A stretch of DNA of 34,107 nt from Clostridia bacterium (GTDB lineage Bacteria > Bacillota > Clostridia > UMGS1840 > HGM11507). Each line of letters starts with the position of its first letter. The stretch's first letter is position 1. A program made the translations under genes and the position numbers. A model generated the notes under the pieces. It had not been told where the DNA came from and did not search any database. It worked only from the letters and a program-made list of their open reading frames with translations. Location: NCBI GenBank assembly GCA_017414505.1, contig JAFQLQ010000046.1:1-34107 (forward strand), read 5' to 3'. Shown here in pieces: positions 15,986 to 23,818 of the stretch.

Positions 15986-18148
15986 TTAAAGCTCTATATC
16001 AGAAATGAATTTTAAATCTTCAAATTTATCTGACTGTATTTTTTTAGAAGAAATTGTAAACAATGAATCGTTTGCATATATTATTCTTTCAATTTCTCTG
16101 TGTGGGAAATAATAATTATCACCAGATTTAAGAATATCTTCTTCATCAATATGATGTATTTCACCTCTTAAATCAAAGCCTCTTTCAATATCAAACGAAT
16201 ATATTTTAGCTACCGGTCTTGATTCGGTGCTATGCTTATTATATTCATTTACAGGAAAAGCAAGAAGATTTTTCCCCGGCATATATAAAAGTGCTTTATG
16301 ATTGTTTATAAGCGGTGAGCTTGTATTTCTTTCACCTATTTTTTCAACAAATTTCTGCTTTGGATTTTCAACCTCTGAAACATCAAACAACGCCATTTTC
16401 ATACCCGATAAAGTTCCGTTTTCATCAGCATCCATACCAAATCCAAGAATATTATTTTCATCAACGGGATGCAGATATGTGCTGTAGCCCGGGATTTTCA
16501 GCTTACCAAGAATTTTCGGATTATCAATATCTCCTAAATCAAGAACAAACAGAGGATCGGTATTTCTGAATGTTACCATATATGCTTTGTTGCCGACAAA
16601 GCGTACAGAATAAATCTGCTCGGTGGGAGCAATTTCGGTAACACTTCCTCTTTCAATCATTGCCCGGTCAAATATAAACATTCCGTTCATTAAAGTTCCG
16701 TTTTCTCTGTAAGTAGTTGCAATTCGGAAATTCCCGTTAAATTCGTCCATTGAAAACTGATTAACAAGTGTTCCGGGAACAGTGGCTTTTGTGTTATAAA
16801 TTACATTGCCGTTATCAAGAATAAATTTATATATATTTGTTTTCAAGCCGGTCTGAGCTGAAATATACAAGCTTTCTGATGACATATAAATTTCCTGACC
16901 GTTGCCCAGATAGCTTTGTGACTGAACCTTTTTATCCGGTTTTGTAACATTCACAGATGAAACAGTAACAAAACTGTTGTAATTTTTTTCGGGAAGAAAA
17001 TAGCATTTGTTAAGATTAATTTCTTTCTCTTCCTTTTCAAAATTAAAATCTCTTATGCAGGGAAGCTTTATTTCTCCCTTTTCTTTCCATATATGTGCGG
17101 TAGTAATAATATAAAGATTATCTGCTATTTTTCTGGAAGAAACATAATTGCCATCTGTTGTATAGCTGTGTGAAACCTTAGGATAAGTTCTGTCTGAAAT
17201 ATCAAAAATACTGCATTTTATTTTGTTATCAGCATAAAATCTTTTTGTATTTTTATCATAAACCGAATAAATAACAGTAAGAATATCACCATCAGCATAA
17301 AGCTCAATGGGAGTTTCGTTTTCTTCGGATTTTATAACCGATGAAAGCTTCATATCAGAAGCCGGATTGATGCTTATAATATTAACATTTCCTTTTTGCA
17401 CACTGTATATATAATTTCCGTCTGTTTTAATAATGTCGGCCTCATCAACGCCCTTTACCTGAATATTAGTTTCGGAAAAATCTGCCGATACTTCAGGCAC
17501 AGCGGATGAATTCTGAACCGTTGCAGATGATTTTCCGCCTCCTGAGCCTCCGCCAACAGCCGATGAATATTCTATATCAACATCAACATCTAAAACATAA
17601 GGAATTTTTTTCAGAAGATTTTCTTTACTTCCTATGATTTCAAGACCTGTTAATTTATTTCGTAATACATCAAGCCCGGATTCGTCCGCTTTCTTTTCTT
17701 CATTTCCTATAATAATAAGACCTTTATCATAACAAACTTTTTTCCCTATCGCTTCGCTGAATACTCTTAAAGGCAGATAGGAACGATTCTGATAAACAAA
17801 GGACACTTTTCCGTTAAGATTATATGAGGTTCCGTCAACAGAAATTTCATTTTCACCTACACGAAATACTACTTTTTTATCGGTACTTTCCAAATCAATC
17901 TGTTCTGTTTCTTCGCTGTAATTTACAGTAAAACCAAAGCTTTCGGCTATGAAGCGAACAGGTATGTAAACCGTGGCGTCCTTAAACACAGGAATAACCG
18001 ATTTATCGGTATCAATAGCTTTTTCTTTACCTGATACCAAAGCCGTATTACTGCCAAGATACAAAACAATATCTTCGCTTGCACCGCTTGTCACCGGAAG
18101 CATCAGAGCAACAAGAGCCAGAATAATGAACAACGCAATTTTTTTCAT
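15986..18148 (-). CDS. Secreted beta-propeller protein with N-terminal stalk domain
   Basis: A 720-residue exported protein. Residues 1-23 are a signal peptide. Residues about 28-150 match the copper-amine-oxidase N-terminal-like stalk domain common on clostridial surface proteins (IPVRFIAESFGFTVNY; YLPLRVFSEAIGKKV). A Ser/Gly-rich linker follows (about 195-215). The rest is the secreted beta-propeller family (PF09826), recognised by FSETNIQVKGVDEADIIKTD near residue 227 and repeated strand motifs. The function of the family is unknown; a surface or wall-binding role is likely. There is no lipobox, sortase motif or transmembrane segment beyond the signal. AAAGGAGAGA precedes the ATG. It is the last minus-strand gene before the shared terminator at 15908-15949. 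Confidence 0.85.
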   Translation of the reverse strand: MKKIALFIILALVALMLPVTSGASEDIVLYLGSNTALVSGKEKAIDTDKSVIPVFKDATVYIPVRFIAESFGFTVNYSEETEQIDLESTDKKVVFRVGENEISVDGTSYNLNGKVSFVYQNRSYLPLRVFSEAIGKKVCYDKGLIIIGNEEKKADESGLDVLRNKLTGLEIIGSKENLLKKIPYVLDVDVDIEYSSAVGGGSGGGKSSATVQNSSAVPEVSADFSETNIQVKGVDEADIIKTDGNYIYSVQKGNVNIISINPASDMKLSSVIKSEENETPIELYADGDILTVIYSVYDKNTKRFYADNKIKCSIFDISDRTYPKVSHSYTTDGNYVSSRKIADNLYIITTAHIWKEKGEIKLPCIRDFNFEKEEKEINLNKCYFLPEKNYNSFVTVSSVNVTKPDKKVQSQSYLGNGQEIYMSSESLYISAQTGLKTNIYKFILDNGNVIYNTKATVPGTLVNQFSMDEFNGNFRIATTYRENGTLMNGMFIFDRAMIERGSVTEIAPTEQIYSVRFVGNKAYMVTFRNTDPLFVLDLGDIDNPKILGKLKIPGYSTYLHPVDENNILGFGMDADENGTLSGMKMALFDVSEVENPKQKFVEKIGERNTSSPLINNHKALLYMPGKNLLAFPVNEYNKHSTESRPVAKIYSFDIERGFDLRGEIHHIDEEDILKSGDNYYFPHREIERIIYANDSLFTISSKKIQSDKFEDLKFISDIEL

Positions 18149-18210
18149 GGAAATCTCTCCTTTTTATTATTATATTTGTTAGACATATAAAATCTGGAAA
18201 AAGTTCCATA

Positions 18211-18244
18211 AAAATAAAAATCTCCCTTAAAAAGGAAGATTTTT
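18211..18244 (-). terminator. Terminator of the RNase J gene
   Basis: On the minus strand an 11-bp stem (18242-18232 with 18228-18218, one G-U pair) closes a short AT-only loop and runs into a T-rich tail (A-rich on the plus strand at 18211-18217). It begins just after the RNase J stop codon at 18248-18250. Confidence 0.75.
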
Positions 18245-18247
18245 AGA

Positions 18248-19915
18248 CTATATTTCCATAATTACAGGTAAAATCATTGGTCTTCTGTTAGTTTCATGAA
18301 GCAGATAATTTGTAACGGAATTTTTAATTTCATTTTTTAAAGTAGACCAATCAACAGTACCACCGATCAAGCAATCGGAAATAGCCTGCTTTGAAATTTC
18401 TTTAACCTGTTCCATAAGGTCTTCGCTTTCACGAACGTAAACGAAACCTCTTGAAATAATATCGGGCCCTGCGACCACTTCGTTTTTAGCAGGATCAAGA
18501 GTAAGAACTATAACAATAAGTCCGTCCTGAGAAAGATGCTTTCTGTCGCGGATAACAATGTTTCCTACATCGCCTACGCCAAGGCCATCAACAAACACAC
18601 GTCCCGAGGGAACAGAGCCGTTGAATTTAGCACCTGAATCTGAAAGCTCAAGCACCTTACCAATCTGAGAAATGAATATATTTTCTTTTGGTATTCCAAC
18701 ATCCTGCGCAAGCTGTGAATGATGCATAAGATGGCGGTATTCGCCATGCACCGGCATAAAATATTTGGGCTTTGTTATACCTAAAATGAGCTTTAACTCT
18801 TCCTGGCAGGCGTGGCCCGAAACGTGAACCTCAGCAAGAGATTCGTAAATAACCTTTGCGCCTTTTCTGAAAAGTTCGTTTATAACTCTGAAAACAAGCT
18901 TTTCATTTCCGGGAATAGGATTTGCGCTTATAACAACAACATCCTCTTCTTTTATTTCAACCTTTTTATGGTCGGAAAATGCCATTCTGTGCAGAGCACT
19001 CATAGGCTCTCCCTGACTGCCGGTTGTTATAATAACGGTGTGTTCCTTATTATATTTTGATAAAGAATCCAGATCAACAAGAACTTTGTTTGGAATATTA
19101 AGATATCCAAGCTCTGTTGCAACTTTTACAACATTTTCCATACTTCTGCCGGAAACAGCAACTTTTCTGCCGTATTTATCCGCCGCATCAAGAATTTGCT
19201 GCACCCTATGTATGTTGGATGCAAATGTTGCAATAATTATTCTTTTTGTTGGATTTTGTTTGAAAATATCATTAAATGAATGACCAACCGTACTTTCCGA
19301 CATAGTAAATCCGGGACGTTCTGCATTGGTAGATTCGGACATAAGTAAGGTTATACCTTTATTTCCAAGCTCTCCGAAACGTGCAAGGTCAATCATATCT
19401 CCGGTTACGGGAGTAGTATCAATTTTAAAATCTCCCGTATGAAGAATAATTCCAAGCGGAGTGTGAAAAGCAATGGCAACAGAATCGGCTATGGAATGAT
19501 TTGTTCTTATAAATTCAACCACTGTTTGCCCTATTTTCACTTTATCTCCGGGATACACCTTGTTAAGTGTAGTTTCGGAAAGAAGATTATGCTCTTTTAA
19601 TTTAAGTTCAACCAATCCTAATGTTAAACGTGTTCCGTAAACAGGAACATTTATTTCTTTTAAGAAATATGGAAGAGAACCGATATGATCCTCGTGACCG
19701 TGAGTTAAAACTACGGCTTTAACCTTATCTTTGTTTTTTATAAGATAAGAAATATCGGGGATTACCAAATCTACCCCCAGCATTTCCTCATCGGGAAATG
19801 CAATTCCGCAATCGAGAACTATAATATCCTTGTCAAACTCAAAAGCAGTTAGATTTTTTCCGATCTCATTGAGTCCGCCAAGAGGTATTATTTTAATTTT
19901 TTTGTTTTTTGCCAC
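18248..19915 (-). CDS. rnj: Ribonuclease J
   Basis: A 555-residue metallo-beta-lactamase/beta-CASP nuclease of normal RNase J length. It processes and degrades mRNA and rRNA by 5'-3' exonuclease and endonuclease action. The zinc motif H72-G-H-E-D-H77 is intact, with later motifs including LHTGDFKID, SESTNAERPGFT and the beta-CASP/C-terminal MPVHGEYRH. The C-terminal domain (about 450-555) is complete. The start codon is GTG, fixed by GGAGG six bases upstream. Clostridia often carry one or two copies; which of J1 or J2 this is cannot be said. A 180-nt structured leader and its own promoter separate it from the upstream gene. Confidence 0.95.
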   Translation of the reverse strand: MAKNKKIKIIPLGGLNEIGKNLTAFEFDKDIIVLDCGIAFPDEEMLGVDLVIPDISYLIKNKDKVKAVVLTHGHEDHIGSLPYFLKEINVPVYGTRLTLGLVELKLKEHNLLSETTLNKVYPGDKVKIGQTVVEFIRTNHSIADSVAIAFHTPLGIILHTGDFKIDTTPVTGDMIDLARFGELGNKGITLLMSESTNAERPGFTMSESTVGHSFNDIFKQNPTKRIIIATFASNIHRVQQILDAADKYGRKVAVSGRSMENVVKVATELGYLNIPNKVLVDLDSLSKYNKEHTVIITTGSQGEPMSALHRMAFSDHKKVEIKEEDVVVISANPIPGNEKLVFRVINELFRKGAKVIYESLAEVHVSGHACQEELKLILGITKPKYFMPVHGEYRHLMHHSQLAQDVGIPKENIFISQIGKVLELSDSGAKFNGSVPSGRVFVDGLGVGDVGNIVIRDRKHLSQDGLIVIVLTLDPAKNEVVAGPDIISRGFVYVRESEDLMEQVKEISKQAISDCLIGGTVDWSTLKNEIKNSVTNYLLHETNRRPMILPVIMEI

Positions 19916-19974
19916 AATAAACCTCCGTACAATTTTCCGAAGCTTTTAACATATTTAAACGCACAAAAACAAAA

Positions 19975-20020
19975 GGGATAAAAGATCTGTTCGTAAAGGG
20001 CGCAAACCCACATCTTTCCC
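19975..20020 (-). promoter_or_regulatory. Structured leader hairpin upstream of RNase J
   Basis: In the 5' leader of the RNase J transcript an outer stem pairs GGG-AAAGAT (20020-20012) with ATCTTT-ATA-CCC (19986-19975, three-base bulge). An inner GGG-TTTGCG-CCC hairpin (20009-19998) lies inside. A competing CACA/TGTG pairing is also possible. It does not match any riboswitch consensus I recognise. It could be self-regulation of the nuclease or simply a stable leader. Confidence 0.35.
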
Positions 20021-20091
20021 TGTGTCGCCAAAGCGTTACAATATTTAAGCAAAAGCTTCTTATGATTTTCCGTTCACAAATCATCATTTTA

Positions 20092-20120
20092 ATTATAACA
20101 TAACTTTTTTGAAATAGCAA
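20092..20120 (-). promoter_or_regulatory. Promoter of the RNase J gene
   Basis: On the minus strand TTGCTA (20120-20115), a 17-nt spacer and TATAAT (20097-20092). It begins 4 nt after the stop of the ManC/PMM-like gene and leaves a leader of about 170 nt. Confidence 0.7.
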
Positions 20121-20123
20121 CCT

Positions 20124-22343
20124 TTATTTTATTTTATCAATCTTATCTGCATAGAAATCACATAATTCCTTAGCATATTCTTCGCCGTAGCTTTCCGCAA
20201 CAACGCTGAAGCTGTACGGATCAAAATTAGAGGTTATAAGAACCCAGCTATCCTTATCCTTACTTATTTTTATGCTGTCGGCAGACTTTTCCACAACTCC
20301 ATTGTCCTCCTTAATAAGTCTTTCAAAAATTTTTGAAGCATCGGAGGTGTGGGCTGTAATTTCTCTTCCTGATTTAAAAATTTCAGGAAAGCTTTCTTTA
20401 AGAAGAGAAAGCTCTGTGTTGTTTACGGAAATAAATTCAAGTATTTTCATTAAACCGTATATCTCATCAAAGAAAAGCATATATTGCTGACGGCTTCCGT
20501 TTTCAAGAACTGCGTTTAAAAAATCCTCTTTTTTTGTTCCGGAAACAACTACATCCATATTATTTTCCTTAGCAAAGTGTACAACCTTGTTGCTGATATT
20601 TTCAGGAATAACAACCGGCTTGTAAATTCTTTCGCTTATTAAAATAAGGAGCTTTATAATAAAAATCGTATCCTCGTTTAAACGTTCACCCTCCTCGCTG
20701 AAAATGGAAATTCCCTCTCCGTTTTTTGGTATAACAGTGGAAACAACACCGAGGCGGAAGGCTTTTTCTTTCAGTTCAACGCTTTTTATATTAAGGGAAT
20801 CGCTTACAGTTTCAATATAGCTTTTAACTGTGTGAGAACCGGAATTATAATACAGAAATCTGTTGATTTTCTTATTTTTGAAATCGTGAAGAATAAATTT
20901 ATAATAGTAATTTCTGTAATTTTCCAGATTCAGAGGAGCATTTATATATTTTGCTCCAAGATTGGTGTATTCGGGATTATTTATAAGATAATTAATCTTA
21001 TCGAGAGTTTTCTCATCGGGATAAGAGCCATTTGCGCCGAAAAGAGAGATTTTTATATAATCCTCACCAAAAGAAATGTAAATTCCTCCCGAAGCTTTAT
21101 AAAAAAGCAAAGCACTGCGAAAAACCGAAATAAGATTTTCTCCAAAATCGTAAGCGGTTCCGCCCAGCGACATAATTCCCGAAATAACCGAATACTTTGA
21201 CATTCTTGCCATAGGCGACGAATCTACACCAATAGCAATTTTGCCTGCATTTAGCGTAGCTGTAAAGGCACTTCCCAGCTTTAACAAAAGCTCCGGAGTA
21301 AATTCTGTTCCGGTGGAAAGACGGGTTTCCTTTTCAAAAATCCGCATAGTATCGCCATTGTTATCGTAAATAAAATGAGATAATATTTCGCTGTTGTTTT
21401 GAATTTTTTTGTCCGGAAAAATCTTTATTCCCGGAGAAATTACCGAATTTTTACCAACAGTAGAATTTTTACCTATTATGCATCTATCCGAAACTACAGC
21501 CTTTTTGCATATTTTCACCCTGCTGTCCAGAACACTCCCGGTAATTTTTGATTCTTTATCAATATAACAGCCTTTTCCTGTGACCGAATGTTCAACAACT
21601 CCTCCGCCCTTAACAAGAGAATATGCACCAACAACTGCAAAAGGCCCAAGCCTTGCGCCGGACTCCACTATGGTGTTATCGCCTATATAAACAGGCGGTG
21701 TAATCACTGCACCAACCTCTATAAGAGAATTATTTCCGAGAATAACGCCTTTGCTTTTTAAAACTTCGGATTTTTCGTTTAAAGAAATTTTTCCGCAAAG
21801 AAGGTCGCAATTGGCTTTTATAAAATCCGAAATTCCTTTTATTTCCAGAAAATATGCATCAGTTTTAAAGAGATTTTCTCTGTAACCCGAAATAAAAGAA
21901 ACCAATTTATTGTAGTCGAGAAGACCATCATATTTAGAAAGGTACGCTGAAAAAATTTCTTTTTTTATAATATATATGGGAAAAGGCGAATAATTATTAT
22001 ATTTTTTTACAGTTGTAATTTCTGCATTTTTATCGAAATGATTTTTTATAAGCGCACCAAAATCCATATCCGTCACAAAGTTTCCTTTTGCAATAAGTAT
22101 ATCATCATTGCAGGAAAAACGGTTTTTAAGGTTATGAAATTTAAGTGAGTTTTTAAATTCCTCCCTCATTTTTGAAAGCCCGTGCGCCGATACCGCAGTT
22201 ATTCCGGTCACCTCATTGGGAAGCCTTTTAATAAAATACGAAATAATGGGGTTATCACATATTTTTAGCATAGGAACAGGCATTTCCTCTGTAAGAGGAA
22301 GAAGCTCCGAACGTTTTTCATCGCAGAAAATTACAGTTTCCAT
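20124..22343 (-). CDS. ManC/phosphomannomutase-like fusion, probable pseudoenzyme
   Basis: A 739-residue protein with the layout of the mannose-1-phosphate guanylyltransferase/phosphomannomutase fusions of Firmicutes. It has a nucleotidyltransferase-like domain (about 1-180), a left-handed beta-helix of hexapeptide repeats (about 195-320) and a phosphohexomutase-like domain (about 335-735). The key motifs are missing. The G-G-x-G-T-R-L loop reads FCDEKRSELL (6-15), the phosphoserine loop TASHNP reads SFGEDY (424-429), and the metal loop DGDADR aligns with PKNGEG (539-544). The fold cues remain (PLTEEMPVPM; GVDSSPMARM). It may be a regulatory or scaffold protein for sugar-nucleotide or envelope synthesis. 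The ATG at 22343 is chosen over GTG 22361 because it aligns with family starts and has AAAGGG upstream. Confidence 0.7.
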   Translation of the reverse strand: METVIFCDEKRSELLPLTEEMPVPMLKICDNPIISYFIKRLPNEVTGITAVSAHGLSKMREEFKNSLKFHNLKNRFSCNDDILIAKGNFVTDMDFGALIKNHFDKNAEITTVKKYNNYSPFPIYIIKKEIFSAYLSKYDGLLDYNKLVSFISGYRENLFKTDAYFLEIKGISDFIKANCDLLCGKISLNEKSEVLKSKGVILGNNSLIEVGAVITPPVYIGDNTIVESGARLGPFAVVGAYSLVKGGGVVEHSVTGKGCYIDKESKITGSVLDSRVKICKKAVVSDRCIIGKNSTVGKNSVISPGIKIFPDKKIQNNSEILSHFIYDNNGDTMRIFEKETRLSTGTEFTPELLLKLGSAFTATLNAGKIAIGVDSSPMARMSKYSVISGIMSLGGTAYDFGENLISVFRSALLFYKASGGIYISFGEDYIKISLFGANGSYPDEKTLDKINYLINNPEYTNLGAKYINAPLNLENYRNYYYKFILHDFKNKKINRFLYYNSGSHTVKSYIETVSDSLNIKSVELKEKAFRLGVVSTVIPKNGEGISIFSEEGERLNEDTIFIIKLLILISERIYKPVVIPENISNKVVHFAKENNMDVVVSGTKKEDFLNAVLENGSRQQYMLFFDEIYGLMKILEFISVNNTELSLLKESFPEIFKSGREITAHTSDASKIFERLIKEDNGVVEKSADSIKISKDKDSWVLITSNFDPYSFSVVAESYGEEYAKELCDFYADKIDKIK

Positions 22344-22451
22344 AATAATCAGCCCTTTCACAAATTTGTCTATGTATATCTTTTCTGTTTAGAGAAATTT
22401 TATTCCGTTTCAAGAAAATTTTGAAAAACTATATAAATTTTTAAAATTTTA

Positions 22452-22460
22452 TGCTATACT
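22452..22460 (+). promoter_or_regulatory. Extended -10 promoter of the CBS-domain gene
   Basis: TGC followed by TATACT (22455-22460) is an extended -10 element. No good -35 box lies 17 nt upstream; the nearest TTGAAA (22421-22426) is too far away. A GAGAGGAGG ribosome site follows at 22468-22476. Confidence 0.4.
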
Positions 22461-22482
22461 TATTTTGAGAGGAGGATTCAAA

Positions 22483-23214
22483 ATGAATCATAAAGCGGAA
22501 TATTTCCTTGATTTATATAAACAAATAGAAGAGCTTTTAGGCTCGGTATACAGCGGACAGAGAATAGATTCAAATCCTGTTAAATATTTTGCAGAAAGCT
22601 CTGAGGGCAAGGCATATCGTGAGGAGTTGAATATATGCCGGGAAGTAAGGAATTTACTTTCTCACAATCCGAAAATAAACGGCGAAGCGGCAGTTATGCC
22701 ATCGGACGAATCGGTAAAATTTCTTGAAAAGCTGCTAAACCGCCTTGAAAATCCGCCTCTTGCAATGGAATATGCAACAAAAAATATAGTTTTCACATCT
22801 TACAGAGAAAAAGTTATTCCTCTTATGAAAAAAATGGAAATGAGAGGATATTCACACATTCCGGTTATTGAAAAGGGCAGATTTACAGGGGTTTTCAGCA
22901 TAAGTACAATTTTTTCCTATGTTATTGATAATCCTGATTATAATATAACCGAAAACACAGAAGTGGGATTTTTCAAAAATTACCTGCCTGCCGAAAACCA
23001 CGCTAATGAGACTTTTGTTTTTGTAAATCCCAATGCAGATTACTGGACTGCAAAAAGACTTATGGAAAAGAAAAAAATGAAAAACAAACGTTTAGCGGCA
23101 ATATTTATAACTTCAAACGGTTTGGAAAGCGGAAAGCTTCTTGGAATGCTCACACCGCTTGATATAATAAAAAAAGAAATTGAAACAAACGATATTGAGG
23201 AGGAAAAATTATGA
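22483..23214 (+). CDS. CBS-domain protein
   Basis: A 243-residue soluble protein. Residues about 1-85 are helical, with a segment resembling an uncharacterised HEPN/DUF-like N-terminus (ELNICREVRNLLSHNP). Residues about 95-235 hold a CBS pair, seen in MKKMEMRGYSHIPVIEKGRFTGVFSISTIFSYV and the later KRLAAIFITSNG...LLGMLTPLDIIKK. CBS pairs usually bind adenosine nucleotides or similar ligands and act as sensors. The output domain is not one I recognise. The ATG at 22483 is fixed by GAGGAGG. It overlaps the DJ-1 gene by 4 nt (ATGA), so the two are translationally coupled. Confidence 0.75.
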   Translation: MNHKAEYFLDLYKQIEELLGSVYSGQRIDSNPVKYFAESSEGKAYREELNICREVRNLLSHNPKINGEAAVMPSDESVKFLEKLLNRLENPPLAMEYATKNIVFTSYREKVIPLMKKMEMRGYSHIPVIEKGRFTGVFSISTIFSYVIDNPDYNITENTEVGFFKNYLPAENHANETFVFVNPNADYWTAKRLMEKKKMKNKRLAAIFITSNGLESGKLLGMLTPLDIIKKEIETNDIEEEKL

Positions 23215-23744
23215 TTTATATGTTTTTTGCAGACGGTTTCGAGGAAACCGAAGCTATTGCATCCTGGGATGTTTTAAAACGTGCGGGAATCGAAATCAAA
23301 ACTGTCGGCTTATCAGATACAGTTACCGGTGCGCACGGAATGAAAATTATTCCTGAAATTACGGTTAACGAAGCAACTACCGAAAATTTAAAAGGAATAA
23401 TTCTTCCCGGCGGAATGCCCGGAACAACCAATCTTGAAAATAATGAAAAAGTTCAGGAAATGATAGATTACTGTTATAAAAACAAGCTTCTTTTAGCTGC
23501 AATATGTGCCGCTCCGTCGGTATTTGGTAAAAAAGGCTTGTTAAAAGGAAAAGAAGCTATTTGTTTTCCCGGATTTGAAGAATTTTTAGAGGGTGCAGAA
23601 ATTTCGGCAAATAAAACTGCAGTTTCCGGAAATGTTATAACCTCAAAGGCTATGGGAAGCGCTATTGATTTCGGCCTTGCAATAGTTGAGTATTTTATGG
23701 GCAAAGAAAAATCCGAGGAAATTAAAAACAGTATTTTTTATTAA
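23211..23744 (+). CDS. DJ-1/PfpI family protein (YajL-like)
   Basis: A 177-residue protein of the DJ-1/ThiJ/PfpI superfamily. The nucleophile elbow cysteine is C99 in AAICAAPSVF, and the paired acid is E14 in GFEETEA, as in human DJ-1 (C106/E18) and E. coli YajL. Other matches are ILPGGMPGTTNL and the segment FPGFEE. The family protects against oxidative and methylglyoxal stress; whether members act as deglycases is debated. The start overlaps the stop of the CBS gene by 4 nt, and the ribosome site GAGGAG is inside that gene. Confidence 0.92.
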   Translation: MIYMFFADGFEETEAIASWDVLKRAGIEIKTVGLSDTVTGAHGMKIIPEITVNEATTENLKGIILPGGMPGTTNLENNEKVQEMIDYCYKNKLLLAAICAAPSVFGKKGLLKGKEAICFPGFEEFLEGAEISANKTAVSGNVITSKAMGSAIDFGLAIVEYFMGKEKSEEIKNSIFY

Positions 23745-23749
23745 TTTTA

Positions 23750-23778
23750 TTGCAATATCATTAATATTATGGTAAAAT
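23750..23778 (+). promoter_or_regulatory. Promoter of the two tRNA synthetase genes
   Basis: TTGCAA at 23750-23755, a 17-nt spacer and TAAAAT at 23773-23778. Transcription should begin only about 35 nt before the start codon at 23819, which leaves no room for a T-box leader. Confidence 0.6.
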
Positions 23779-23818
23779 ATATTGATATATTATTTTGAAA
23801 ACAAAAGAGGCGATAAAT

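Noticed and set aside
19893..20120. 75-codon minus-strand ORF over the RNase J leader
   Set aside because: It has no convincing ribosome site, is rich in Cys/Arg/Phe in an unprotein-like way, and overlaps the RNase J start in another frame.
23745..23818. T-box leader before the synthetase operon
   Set aside because: The promoter lies about 40 nt before the start codon and there is no space or hairpin for a T-box.
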